Assembly (NCBI GenBank): GCA_024277115.1
Contig: JAJRVW010000038.1
Span: 1 to 38,935, forward strand
DNA from: Calditrichota bacterium
GTDB lineage: Bacteria > Calditrichota > Calditrichia > Calditrichales > J004
Direction: 5' to 3'
Length of the DNA stretch: 38,935 nt
In this document: piece by piece, positions 27,801-36,097 of the stretch
Layout: each line of letters opens with the position of its first letter
How positions within the stretch are numbered: position 1 is the stretch's first letter
The notes under the pieces: generated by a model
Told to the model about the DNA's origin: nothing
Databases searched by the model: none
Seen by the model: only the letters and a program-made list of their open reading frames with translations
Program-made: the position numbers and the translations under genes

Positions 27801-28407
27801 TTATAAAAAAATTGTAGTAAAAAAGGATGATCAGAAAATTGATAGCCTCTTGAAAGGGAAAATAGTGCACCGCTATCTTGAACTGCACAATCCGGATGAA
27901 AAAAATCCGCAGGCTCTGATGGATAAAATCTTGTTTGAATATGAAATTTATGATGCAGACACAGCGGCGTTATTGATAAGGGAAATGGAAAATATTCTGG
28001 CCCGAATGCAAAAATCGCCCATTGGGCAACGTATTTTAAACGCGCCGGAAACCCAAAACGAACTTTCCTTAACCATGCAACTGGGCGATGATTTTTTTAC
28101 GGGCACAATCGATCGATTGCAAAAAAACGGGCAGGGCGAATGGGCCGTTTTTGATTATAAGACCAACCGGATCAGCGAAGCACAGCTTGAAGAAGCCGGG
28201 GACGCATACAAAATACAGATTGAGTCGTATGCTTTGCTGCTTTCGCGATTATATCCCGGCCAGACAGAATATAAAGTTTCCCTCTATTTTTTAGTTGTGG
28301 ACCGGTTGTACGAAAAGGTATTTTCTCAAAAAGAGGTCGATGAGATTAATACGCGGTTTGAGGAAATTATCCGGGAAATAAAACAGAAATTTCCCATTGC
28401 GGGGTAG
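24847..28407 (+). CDS. addA: AddA-type UvrD-family helicase-nuclease
   Basis: A 1186-residue protein, close to Bacillus AddA. Start TTG 24847 with AAAAGGA. Superfamily 1 helicase motifs are all present: Walker A GAGSGKT (22-28), motif II VDEFQDT (about 395), GDPKQSIYGF (about 427), TIHVSKGLQFP (about 774) and IFYVAVSRASDGLYL (about 848). A RecB-type nuclease domain closes the protein: TIDR (about 1088), DYKTNRI (about 1101) and QIESYALL. AddA works with AddB to resect double-strand breaks. No addB is adjacent, as both neighbours are other genes. It could pair with a distant AddB or act as a stand-alone relative. Its TAG stop abuts a dispersed repeat. Confidence 0.88.
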   Translation: MGLTQSQQAALALDKNISVTAGAGSGKTRILVDRFLKIAMGQPQLTRHIVAITFTEKAAGEMQERIALEVNARLSSSGIDAGERKNLQHIRDQINSAHISTIHGFCMRILREFPIQAGVTPDFGILDPIRYQVLLAGAIKDIFKELDREALDDKENDWFLLFTSLSRSRVQEMLEAALRKPFESSQLMADFSDRSKAEYLDFLSEKWLAIIGTIIKHEDLQNAAMRIDEVLNHDTLSVKNEKGEVAQKVLQDFQKEFSANPDSLKCRATFLTLAETFTTGKGDAYKNLSQIGKNESWAPGVRSFLLELSRFLEPLQKQIIRLKPGQAPGKTDALWYDLFSLFIKLYERVRAKFWEVKSEQGVLDFEDLQIFTLNLLRDNAEIREKLHQRFRYIMVDEFQDTNPVQWEIVELLATENDRLATDQVFVVGDPKQSIYGFREADIRIFKNVVQRFSDEADSQSADLYPGNIVFRESFRFVPQINAFINHFFGMILNDEGHNPFEVGYQNLAAQRNVPQTGAIELAVFDEADETLSEPEYMARKIKDLIENNASVYEWDGTEENPRPMRFGDVAILIRDRSKLQNIEQAFRKNNVPFKTVGGVGFWKRQEIYDFYHILRFLANPTDDFAFVAMLRSRLLLLPDTTLFFLGELDGDFLERLKKLQDDPRLSQSDQKECRRVAALFDRWLGMRERVTLGELLHTITEDTHLFARLNSEFSGDQRTANLKKIIELADNFDQSGPGGLSAFLEMVDDLINREVNEGDALLALEDTGSVKIMTIHVSKGLQFPMVFTPFLNRSMRGSSTDVLLDRELGMGISFKGEEEDESLGDSTLFNLLRIRQKQKELAELKRIFYVAVSRASDGLYLSATVKNEKSKNDSMFQWLEECLVREGKSPYQPYLYKYDSFNLEIINSYRGTDEETEHAPGFTKMMDSLRAFKSMQALETPPIKVARPLKTSAQPRIFSATVLMIFKQDPQEYYRRYHLGYFEGDYKKIVVKKDDQKIDSLLKGKIVHRYLELHNPDEKNPQALMDKILFEYEIYDADTAALLIREMENILARMQKSPIGQRILNAPETQNELSLTMQLGDDFFTGTIDRLQKNGQGEWAVFDYKTNRISEAQLEEAGDAYKIQIESYALLLSRLYPGQTEYKVSLYFLVVDRLYEKVFSQKEVDEINTRFEEIIREIKQKFPIAG

Positions 28408-28691
28408 GAACACTTTTTTCTTTCACTACGGAGGCGCAGAGTGTACCGAGCAACAGCATTTATTATTTTTACTCTCGTTGCTTTTTGGAATTGAGCGTAT
28501 TTTTTTTGACCTAATCAAGGCGTGTGCACAAAGGAGATAGGAGTGTTTTCGAAGCAGGATAAATTTATTGATCACAAAAATCGAATTCTGAAAGGGCCTG
28601 AAACTTACTAAGAATTAAACTAATTAAAAACTAGTGTATTCTTGTCCTCAGTGGTTAATACTTTAATTGCAAACAGGAGTTGGCTCTTACC
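28404..28691. repeat. Composite dispersed-repeat block 1
   Basis: It fills the gap between addA and the SDR gene. It holds module E (CACTACGGAGGCGCAGAG, from 28424), module A (GTGTTTTCGAAGCAGGATAAAT, near 28544), module B (TAATTAAAAACTAGTGTATT ... GGTTAATA, 28621-28660) and module C (GCAAACAGGAGTTGGCTCTTACC, 28669-28691). The same modules recur at 29480 and 32756. No gene. Confidence 0.65.
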
Positions 28692-28750
28692 ATGTACGCG
28701 AACAACTTCTCAGTACAATGAATCCATGAAATTTAATTATTGGAGGAAAA

Positions 28751-29482
28751 ATGGAAATCAAAAATAAAACCGCCGTGATAACCGGCGGCGCAATTCGCTT
28801 GGGCCGTGCTATTTGTATTGATTTGGCAAAGGCCGGCGCTAATATTTTTTGCCAGTATTTTTCCAGTGATGAAGCGGCTACTTCACTTGTTAATGAAATA
28901 AAATCAATGGGTGGCAAAATTAAAACATTTAAAATTGATTTGACCGGGGAAGGCGCCATTGCTAAAACGACTGAAGAAGCTCAAAACACTTTTGGGCAAA
29001 TTGATATTTTGGTAAATAATTCAGCCTTGTTTTATCCGACACCTGTCGGGAAAGTTACTGAGAAAGATTGGAATACATTTCACGAGTTAAATTTAAAAGC
29101 CGCCTTTTTCCTTTCGCAGGAGGCTGGCATGCTGATGAAAAAGCAAGGCAGCGGCAGGATTATCAGCATCGGTGATATTTCTTTTGAATCGCCCTGGCCC
29201 GATTTTTTGCCCTACACACTTACCAAAGCGGGCATCAATACGATGACCAAAGGATTGGCCAAAGCCCTCGCCCCGCAGGTCCTTGTAAATTGTGTCAATC
29301 CCGGCCCGGTCCTTTTACCTGCGGATTATAATTATGAACAAACCGAAAAAGCGTTGGGACGGACACTGCTTAAAAGGGAAGGCACTCCAGATGATATCGC
29401 CAAAACAGTACGTTTCCTGATTGAATCTGAGTATATTACCGGCGCTTCCATTCCTGTGGATGGTGGCCGGCATATTGGGTAG
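28751..29482 (+). CDS. Pteridine-reductase-like SDR oxidoreductase
   Basis: A 243-residue short-chain dehydrogenase. NADPH-binding TGGAIRLGR (residues 11-19) resembles the TGxxxRxG form of pteridine reductases, and NNSALF follows at 89-94. The catalytic pair is Y155 and K159 (PYTLTKAG). Where classical SDRs carry serine, 13 residues before the tyrosine, this protein has D142 (IGDISF), as in Leishmania PTR1 (Asp181/Tyr194) and FolM. SPWPDFLPYT is also typical. It probably reduces dihydropteridine or dihydrofolate compounds with NADPH; a general carbonyl substrate is possible. GGAGG lies 4 bases before the ATG. The TAG stop lies at the edge of a repeat. Confidence 0.8.
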   Translation: MEIKNKTAVITGGAIRLGRAICIDLAKAGANIFCQYFSSDEAATSLVNEIKSMGGKIKTFKIDLTGEGAIAKTTEEAQNTFGQIDILVNNSALFYPTPVGKVTEKDWNTFHELNLKAAFFLSQEAGMLMKKQGSGRIISIGDISFESPWPDFLPYTLTKAGINTMTKGLAKALAPQVLVNCVNPGPVLLPADYNYEQTEKALGRTLLKREGTPDDIAKTVRFLIESEYITGASIPVDGGRHIG

Positions 29483-29628
29483 AAGCGCTTTCCTAAGCGC
29501 GAAATAATCTTCGAGCACGGGAGTCAATTCCTGCAAGGGCATGAAAATTACTGCGAATTAAAAACTCTGTGTATTCTGTGTTCTCAGTAGTTAAGATTTC
29601 AATCGCAGACAGGAGTCTGCTCCTACCG
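29480..29628. repeat. Composite dispersed-repeat block 2
   Basis: Module A (GTAGAAGCGCTTTCCTAAGC, then GCGAAATAATCTTCGAGCAC) starts in the SDR stop codon. Module B (AATTAAAAACTCTGTGTATT ... AGTAGTTAA) covers 29556-29594. Module C (CGCAGACAGGAGTCTGCTCC, then TACCGG) covers 29603-29628 and contains the TAG stop of the minus-strand gene at 29623. Whole intergenic region 29483-29622 is repeat. Confidence 0.7.
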
Positions 29629-32600
29629 GTTATCCTGCACCACGGCCAGTTTCATAATTTTGTTGCCAATGTGTGGCATATCCAAATGAACGATGTAAAT
29701 GCCGCTGGCCACTGCTTTGCCGTCTATGTTGCGCAAGTCCCAATCCAGCCAGGGCGATGTGTTGTCTTTCTCTATTTTTTGCACCAATTGGCCGGAGATT
29801 GTAAAAATACGTACAACAACATTTTGCGGCAGGGAAGTAAATCGGACAAAATTTTGATTGGGAAAACGTCCAAAGGGATCCACACCAAAATAGGGATTGG
29901 GAAAAACAGAAATCCGGTCCAGCTTTTTCTTCGCCCCGATCATATCTGCGGTGTCCGGCGCGCTGGTGGCAAAAGTGAAAACATCGTCTTTTGTTAAAGA
30001 GCGCCATGTATCAATTTGTATAACCGTCCCTTCTTCGGGTAACTCACCTTTTAATGTAAAACGTCCAAATTTATGCAATCCCCTGGGTTTATTAGAAAAG
30101 CCCGATCTATCCGGTAAAGGTTCCTGGTAGATGCTATCTTTTGGGTAATAGGCAAAAATTTGTTCCCACTCATCAGGATGATAAGGGTCATCTTTCGGGA
30201 AATGCGACCAGGTACTGTCTGGAATAGCTGCATTAGAATCGCTATTATTAAAATCAAGTATTTTTATTATGAGCTGCTGGTCATCATCTTCACTATCAAG
30301 GTCTTCCCCCAACGTCCATATTTCAAATGGGACACGGTCTGCGGCTTTAGGGTCATCTTTTAAGGGCGCAGTGGTAGCGAATCCCGCAGCGTATCCCGTT
30401 AAATAATATTCACTCCCATTTTCGGTAAAACGTATCTCATACTTTTCACGGCCGGGATCATGGTAATTTTCTGTTAAATCAACACGTGTGTCTCCATAAA
30501 ATCCCGGATCTATAATCTCCCACTTGTTTGTAGAGTTCAATCCTTTGATTATATTTACCGGAGTGCTAAGCTTTACCCCGCCAGGCCCGGATGTTTCTAA
30601 AACGGATTTGATACCACTCGATAAACTATTAAGGCTGTCCAGGCCTGTGTTTAAAATCTCAACTGTAAACCCCAAATCATAGAGAAGCGAATCAGAAAAT
30701 TTATTAAATACATCTTTATAATTTGTATTGGAGAAAAGTGTTTCGCCAAAAGCGTTCGTAATAGTTGCATTGGCACCCGCCCAAGAAGAATCTATTTGAA
30801 TGGTAAACGTATCAATTTTAATAATAGAGGGGTCTTCAATTTTTACAATAATTTCGCCATCACCATAACCTTTACTATGCTTGACCAAAACCCTGTTATT
30901 AGCTTCATAAGGCGAAGTAGAGTCGATGCGGTTTTGCCCGGGGATAACTTCGATGATGGCCGGTTTACTTTCCTTAAAACGAGTGGGACTCTTCTTGGAG
31001 TATACGTAACTTGTTAATCCAAAAAAATAAGGTGAGCCGTTACTTAAACCACTTTCAGTGTAACGATCTTTATCGATAGTTATGCTGTGTTGCAGGCCAA
31101 TATTGGGGCTGGTAAATAATGTAACCTCAGAAACATCACCTTTAATAAAAGTGAAATCCCTAATTTTTGAGACATCATTCTTGAGGTCAAAAATATCTAA
31201 TAAAACAGGTTCAGAGCCCCTTTTATCTTTGAATTGCCAGAGACGATAACCTTCAAACAACCAAGCTGAATCTTCTTCGGCCTTGTGTGACAAAATAGGA
31301 TCGGTTTCTGTGTAACTTTCCACATTATTGTCCCAAAAAAGTTTAATTCTCTTATCTTGTGGATGCGCTTTTAAGACAGGTGGTGGTGGGTTTATTTCCC
31401 TGAAACCTTTATCAAAATAGGTTTGGGCATAAACGGCCATATCACGCACAACGCGGATACCATCAACATTGTTTTCTCCCTGGCCGACCATAATCGCATA
31501 GGTGATTTCCTGTGTATCGCCCGGTGCAAAGGTAAATGGGCCGGCATTCATATTAAAACGGCGGTCATCGGGGTATTGTCCCCATGCGCCCGGGCCCAGG
31601 CCTTCAAACCAACCTGTTTGTGTTATGGGGTCACCAGCAATAGGAAATAATGTGGTGTCTCCTTCGGGGTTTACAAATGGATCGCCATCACCTGTAAGAC
31701 CATTCATTTTATTATACTCTCCAATTGTATTTTCGTATGACCTTAGGGGAGGATCAGGTGCAGGCCCACTCCACGGCTTTGGTATATAAACGAAAAATGA
31801 AGTCCATTTTTTCCCATTGGTTAATACAGGGCTTTGTAAAAAAGTATAACCTACCACGGGAGGCGCTTCTCCATAGATATAGTCATTATTTTTGCCATTA
31901 AAACAAAAACCTAAATCGAGTGTTGTATCACAACCAACATAATCATCTCCTACATCCCCTAGGTCAGGATCGCTCCAAATACTGATGTACATGGAATCAA
32001 TTAAGTTTGAACCTTTATTGATCAGCCGTATTTTTTTAAAAATGGTATTTGATAAAATGTTATATCGTTTGTAGCCCCAAACCGTAGTTTGTTGTTCGAT
32101 GCCCAGAGGATAGCTGCCATACAAATTAATTGTTCTTGCTGTATCCAGGTCATTGGAAACAAACCATAACATTTCATCGCCGATAATATCGGGTTTATCA
32201 ACTCCGCGAGTGAAGCGGCCATCACCATTCACATCAATCCAGGGCGCACCGTCTTCAACAGGCCACTCTTCATAATCTTTTTGATAGGCATCGCGGACAG
32301 GGCCCGGGCTGAGATTTTGCCAATCTTTAAAAACTTTATAGACACGATAGCGTGGATTCTCTGAATTGTCGGCTAAGCCATTCTCAAGGATTTTACCAGC
32401 TTGTAAACCATGGTTATATGCACTGCCACCGATCTGGATTTGTATACTATCCGGCAGGGAGCGGTTGACCCCGCCCCAAAGAAAACCATCTTCATAAATG
32501 GCTGTTTTACCGCTGCCGGCAGGCCATTCAAACCCCGCTCCTTGTGTTGTGGGATTGTATGAACCATCACCTGTATTGCTTACCCACATCAAAATATTAT

Positions 32601-32724
32601 TTACGCCTATATAGTCGTATACATCGTTTGTGTTGATCTTTGATAATTGTTTTATGCCTGCAATTTTGAAGGAGAAAATTATAATAGTTGTAAAACTAAT
32701 TAGAAGCATAAATGTTTTTTTCAT
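29623..32724 (-). CDS. Large secreted protein with T9SS-like tail, paralog 1
   Basis: A 1033-residue protein with a signal segment (KKTFMLLISFTTIIIFSFKIAG). The mature N-terminus has NILMWVSNTGDGSYNP and GAGFEWPAGSGKTAIYEDGFLWGG, followed by a calcium-site-like DVNGDGRFT and large beta-rich regions. A fibronectin-like middle (KLFWDNNVESYTETDPIL) precedes a C-terminal domain (RISVFPNPYFGVDPFG ... VVRIFTISGQLVQKI ... SGIYIVHLDM) that matches type A T9SS sorting domains. Proteins with this architecture recur as surface or secreted proteins in Calditrichota and Ignavibacteria, with unknown function. A paralog lies directly upstream; the last 237 residues differ at only 8 positions. The GSGKT string is not a Walker site in context. 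Confidence 0.75.
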   Translation of the reverse strand: MKKTFMLLISFTTIIIFSFKIAGIKQLSKINTNDVYDYIGVNNILMWVSNTGDGSYNPTTQGAGFEWPAGSGKTAIYEDGFLWGGVNRSLPDSIQIQIGGSAYNHGLQAGKILENGLADNSENPRYRVYKVFKDWQNLSPGPVRDAYQKDYEEWPVEDGAPWIDVNGDGRFTRGVDKPDIIGDEMLWFVSNDLDTARTINLYGSYPLGIEQQTTVWGYKRYNILSNTIFKKIRLINKGSNLIDSMYISIWSDPDLGDVGDDYVGCDTTLDLGFCFNGKNNDYIYGEAPPVVGYTFLQSPVLTNGKKWTSFFVYIPKPWSGPAPDPPLRSYENTIGEYNKMNGLTGDGDPFVNPEGDTTLFPIAGDPITQTGWFEGLGPGAWGQYPDDRRFNMNAGPFTFAPGDTQEITYAIMVGQGENNVDGIRVVRDMAVYAQTYFDKGFREINPPPPVLKAHPQDKRIKLFWDNNVESYTETDPILSHKAEEDSAWLFEGYRLWQFKDKRGSEPVLLDIFDLKNDVSKIRDFTFIKGDVSEVTLFTSPNIGLQHSITIDKDRYTESGLSNGSPYFFGLTSYVYSKKSPTRFKESKPAIIEVIPGQNRIDSTSPYEANNRVLVKHSKGYGDGEIIVKIEDPSIIKIDTFTIQIDSSWAGANATITNAFGETLFSNTNYKDVFNKFSDSLLYDLGFTVEILNTGLDSLNSLSSGIKSVLETSGPGGVKLSTPVNIIKGLNSTNKWEIIDPGFYGDTRVDLTENYHDPGREKYEIRFTENGSEYYLTGYAAGFATTAPLKDDPKAADRVPFEIWTLGEDLDSEDDDQQLIIKILDFNNSDSNAAIPDSTWSHFPKDDPYHPDEWEQIFAYYPKDSIYQEPLPDRSGFSNKPRGLHKFGRFTLKGELPEEGTVIQIDTWRSLTKDDVFTFATSAPDTADMIGAKKKLDRISVFPNPYFGVDPFGRFPNQNFVRFTSLPQNVVVRIFTISGQLVQKIEKDNTSPWLDWDLRNIDGKAVASGIYIVHLDMPHIGNKIMKLAVVQDNR

Positions 32725-32755
32725 GATTTTATCTCGCTTTAGAGCTAAAATTTAT

Positions 32756-33009
32756 CGTAAACAGGAGACTGCTTCTACCCAGAAAAGTAGAAGCGTTTTC
32801 GAAGCACGAAATATTCTTCGATCACCGGAATTAATAGAATTAAAAACTCTGTGTATTTTGTGTCCTAAGCAGCTAATAGTGACTGCGCTTGCTAAAAGCA
32901 CTTTTTTTTACCACGGAGGCAAAGAGTACACCGAGGAACATCTTTGTTTTAAACTCTCGGTACATTCAGGTATTGAGTATTTTTTCGCAAACCGGAGTCT
33001 GTTCCTACC
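32756..33009. repeat. Composite dispersed-repeat block 3
   Basis: In order: module C (CGTAAACAGGAGACTGCTTC, 32756-32780), A (GTAGAAGCGTTTTCGAAGCA then CGAAATATTCTTCGATCAC, from 32788), B (AATTAAAAACTCTGTGTATT, near 32836-32876), E (ACCACGGAGGCAAAGAGTAC, from 32910) and a second C (CGCAAACCGGAGTCTGTTCC then TACCGG). The final C holds the stop codon of the gene at 33005. It separates the tandem paralogs. Confidence 0.7.
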
Positions 33010-36000
33010 GGTTATCCTGCACAATGGCCAGTTTCATGATCTTATTGCCGATGTGCGGCATATCCAAATGAACGATGTAAATGCCGCTGGCCACTGCTTT
33101 GCCGTCTATGTTGCGCAGGTCCCAATCCAGCCAGGGCGAGGCGTTGTCTTTCTCTATTTTTTGCACCAATTGGCCGGAGATTGTAAAAATACGTACAACC
33201 ACATTTTGCGGCAGGGAAGTAAATCGGACAAAATTTTGATTGGGAAAACATCCAAAGGGATCCACACCAAAATAGGGATTGGGAAAAACAGAAATTCGGT
33301 CCAGCTTTTTCTTCGCCCCGATCATATCTGCGGTGTCCGGCGCGCTGGTGGCAAAAGTGAAAACATCGTCTTTTGTTAAAGAGCGCCATGTATCAATTTG
33401 TATAACCGTCCCTTCTTCGGGTAACTCACCTCTTAATGTAAAACGTCCAAATTTATGCAATCCCCTGGGTTTATCAGAAAAGCCCGATCTATCCGGTAAA
33501 GGTTCCTTGTAAATGCTATCTTTTGGGTAATAGGCAAAAATTTGTTCCCACTCATCAGGATGATAAGGGTCCTCTTTCGCGAAATGTGACCAGGTACTGT
33601 CTGGAATAGCTGCATTAGAATCGCTATTATTAAAATCAAGTATTTTTATTATGAGCTGTTGATCATCATCTTCACTATCAAGGTCTTCCCCCAAAGTCCA
33701 AATTTCAAATGGGACGCGAGCTGTAGCTTTGGGGGCATCTTTTAATGGCTCCGAATTTATGAAACCTCCACTGTAACCTGACAGGTAGTACTCACTGCCC
33801 TTTTCAGTAAAACGCATCTCATACTTTTCTCTCCCAGGGATTATTCTACTGCTATATTTTAAATAATCACGCGTATCAAAATAAGAGAGTTGGTTATTGT
33901 CCGGATTTATAATCTCCCATTTTTTTGTTGAGTTTACCCCCTTAATAATATTTACCGGACTACTAGGCTTTACCCCGCCAGGACCGGATGTTTCCAAAAT
34001 AGATTTAATACGGCTTGATCGCCCATCGAGGCTGTCCAAACCGGTATTTAAAATCTCAACTGTAAATCCTAATTCATAGAGAAGCGAATCGGAAAACAAA
34101 TTGAATACATCTTTATAATTAGTGTTGGATGAAAGTAGTTCACCAAAATCGTTTGTGATGGATGCGCTAATATCAGCTTGTGTGGAATCTAAGAATATGG
34201 TGAAGGTATCAACTTCTACCAGCGAGGGGTTTTCTATCCGCACAATAATAGCACCATCCCCATAACCCTGGCTATGTTTAACTTCTATTCTGCCATCATC
34301 ACCATAGGCCGGGTTATAATCGATACGGTTTTGGCTGGGGATAACTTCGATAATGGCTGGTTTACTTTCTTTAAAACGGGTGGAACTCTTTTCTGAGTAA
34401 ACGTAACTTGTTATCCCAAAAAAATAAGGTGAGCCATTACTGAGATCATTTTCGGTGTAACTATCTTTATCGATAGTTATACTGTGTTGCAGGCCAATAT
34501 TGGGACTGATAAATAATATAATATCAGAATTTCCACCATTAATAAATGTATAGTCCCTAACTTTATTAATATCATTATCCAAGTCAAAAATACTTAATAA
34601 AACCGGGTCCGATCCGTTAAGATCGCGATATTGCCAAAGGCGGTAACCCTCAAATAACCAGGTTGAATCTTCTTCGTTTCTGTATTGTAAAATGGGATCG
34701 GTTTCAGCATAGCTTTCTGAACTGTTATCCCAAAAGAGTTTGATTTTTTTATCTTGTGCAAGCGCTTTTAAAGTAGGGGAAGGTGGGGTTTTTTCTTTGA
34801 AATCCTTGTCAAAATAAGATTGTGCATTAACAGCCAGGTCCCTTACAACACGTATACCGTCAATATTATTTTCACCCTGGCCAATTACGATGGCATAAAC
34901 GATCTCTTGTGTATAGCCAGGCGCAAAGGTAAATGGCCCGGAGTTTATATAAATGCGCCGATCACCAGGAGGTACGCCCCAACTATTTGGCCCTTCATAC
35001 CAGCCTGTTCCCGTAATCGGATATCCCGATAGTACATAAGTTACAGTATCTCCTTGAGGGTTTACAAACGGGTCTCCATCATCGGTCACACCTCTTAGGT
35101 AATTATAAATTAATTCTGGCACAGGAGGTGGTTCAGCAGGAAATGAGCTCTGTATTAAAGGTCGAAAAGAGGTCATCTTCTTACCGCGATTCTTTCCAGG
35201 TGCTTTAATAAAAGTGTAAGCTATAACCGGTGGGGCCTCACCATAAACATTGTCAAAATTACTGGCATTAAAAGAAAATCCTAAATCAAGAGTTGTATCG
35301 CATCCTACAAAATCATCGCCGGCACCTCCTAAATCCGGGTCGCTCCAAATACTGATGAACATGGAATCAATTAAATTTGACCCCTTGTTGATCAGTCTTA
35401 CTTTTTTATAAACGATATTTGTAAGATCGTTGTTACTGGCAAAACCCCATACGGTAGTTTGTTGCTCGATACCTAATGGCGAGCTGTTAAACAACCTTTT
35501 TGTTCTTGTAGAATCCAGATCATTGGCCACAGACCAGAGCATTTCGTCGCCAAGAATGTCGGGTTTATCAACTCCGCTTGTGAAGAGGCCATCGCCGTTT
35601 ACATCAATCCAGGGCGCACCGTCTTCGACAGGCCACTCTTCATAATCTTTTTGATAGGCATCGCGGACAGGGCCGGGGCTCAGGTTTTGCCAATCTTTAT
35701 TTATTTTATAGACACGGTAGCGCGAATTATTCGGGTCATCCGCATGTCCATTCTCAAGAATTTTACCGGCCTGCAATCCGCGGTTATATTTACTGCCGCC
35801 GGCCTGGATTTGTGTACTGTCCGGAAGTGAACGGTTAAGCCCTGCCCAGATAAATCCGTCTTCAAAGATGGCTGTTTTACCGCTGCCGGCAGGCCATTCA
35901 AACCCCGCTCCTTGTGTTATAGGATTGTACGAACCATCACCTGTATTGCTTACCCACATCAAAATACTATTTATGTTGATATAATCATAAGCATCATTGG

Positions 36001-36097
36001 TTGTCGTTTTACTAAGGCCTGTTTTAGGTTTGCCTTTAAAAGTGAATGAGAAGATAAAAAGAAGAATAAGAATAGAAAGGTAGTAAAATAATTTCAT
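33005..36097 (-). CDS. Large secreted protein with T9SS-like tail, paralog 2
   Basis: A 1030-residue paralog of the gene at 29623. The start is ATG 36097 (AGGAG, seven-base spacing), not the longer frame from 36154, because MKLFYYLSILILLFIFSFTF is a clean signal peptide. It has the same modules: SILMWVSNTGDGSYNP, GFEWPAGSGKTAIFEDG, DVNGDGLFTSG, a fibronectin-like region and a T9SS-like tail (RISVFPNPYFGVDPFG). The middle has diverged from paralog 1 by many substitutions and indels, while the tail and some N-terminal blocks are almost identical even in DNA. Likely secreted or surface-bound; function unknown. In the transcription direction this copy comes first, with 280 bases of repeat between them. 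Confidence 0.75.
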   Translation of the reverse strand: MKLFYYLSILILLFIFSFTFKGKPKTGLSKTTTNDAYDYININSILMWVSNTGDGSYNPITQGAGFEWPAGSGKTAIFEDGFIWAGLNRSLPDSTQIQAGGSKYNRGLQAGKILENGHADDPNNSRYRVYKINKDWQNLSPGPVRDAYQKDYEEWPVEDGAPWIDVNGDGLFTSGVDKPDILGDEMLWSVANDLDSTRTKRLFNSSPLGIEQQTTVWGFASNNDLTNIVYKKVRLINKGSNLIDSMFISIWSDPDLGGAGDDFVGCDTTLDLGFSFNASNFDNVYGEAPPVIAYTFIKAPGKNRGKKMTSFRPLIQSSFPAEPPPVPELIYNYLRGVTDDGDPFVNPQGDTVTYVLSGYPITGTGWYEGPNSWGVPPGDRRIYINSGPFTFAPGYTQEIVYAIVIGQGENNIDGIRVVRDLAVNAQSYFDKDFKEKTPPSPTLKALAQDKKIKLFWDNSSESYAETDPILQYRNEEDSTWLFEGYRLWQYRDLNGSDPVLLSIFDLDNDINKVRDYTFINGGNSDIILFISPNIGLQHSITIDKDSYTENDLSNGSPYFFGITSYVYSEKSSTRFKESKPAIIEVIPSQNRIDYNPAYGDDGRIEVKHSQGYGDGAIIVRIENPSLVEVDTFTIFLDSTQADISASITNDFGELLSSNTNYKDVFNLFSDSLLYELGFTVEILNTGLDSLDGRSSRIKSILETSGPGGVKPSSPVNIIKGVNSTKKWEIINPDNNQLSYFDTRDYLKYSSRIIPGREKYEMRFTEKGSEYYLSGYSGGFINSEPLKDAPKATARVPFEIWTLGEDLDSEDDDQQLIIKILDFNNSDSNAAIPDSTWSHFAKEDPYHPDEWEQIFAYYPKDSIYKEPLPDRSGFSDKPRGLHKFGRFTLRGELPEEGTVIQIDTWRSLTKDDVFTFATSAPDTADMIGAKKKLDRISVFPNPYFGVDPFGCFPNQNFVRFTSLPQNVVVRIFTISGQLVQKIEKDNASPWLDWDLRNIDGKAVASGIYIVHLDMPHIGNKIMKLAIVQDNR

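Noticed and set aside
32460-32600. GSGKT in the secreted paralogs as a nucleotide-binding P-loop
   Set aside because: It lies in an exported beta-rich protein, with no Walker B or ATPase fold around it.
32630-33379. 249-codon plus-strand frame across the repeat and the paralog 3' end
   Set aside because: It is an antisense shadow of the secreted proteins plus repeat sequence. The similar frame at 29569-29997 exists only because the two genes are paralogs.
29623-36097. The tandem paralogs as part of a defence or toxin system
   Set aside because: Signal peptides and T9SS-like tails explain them as surface or secreted proteins, with no nuclease, toxin or sensor domain recognised.
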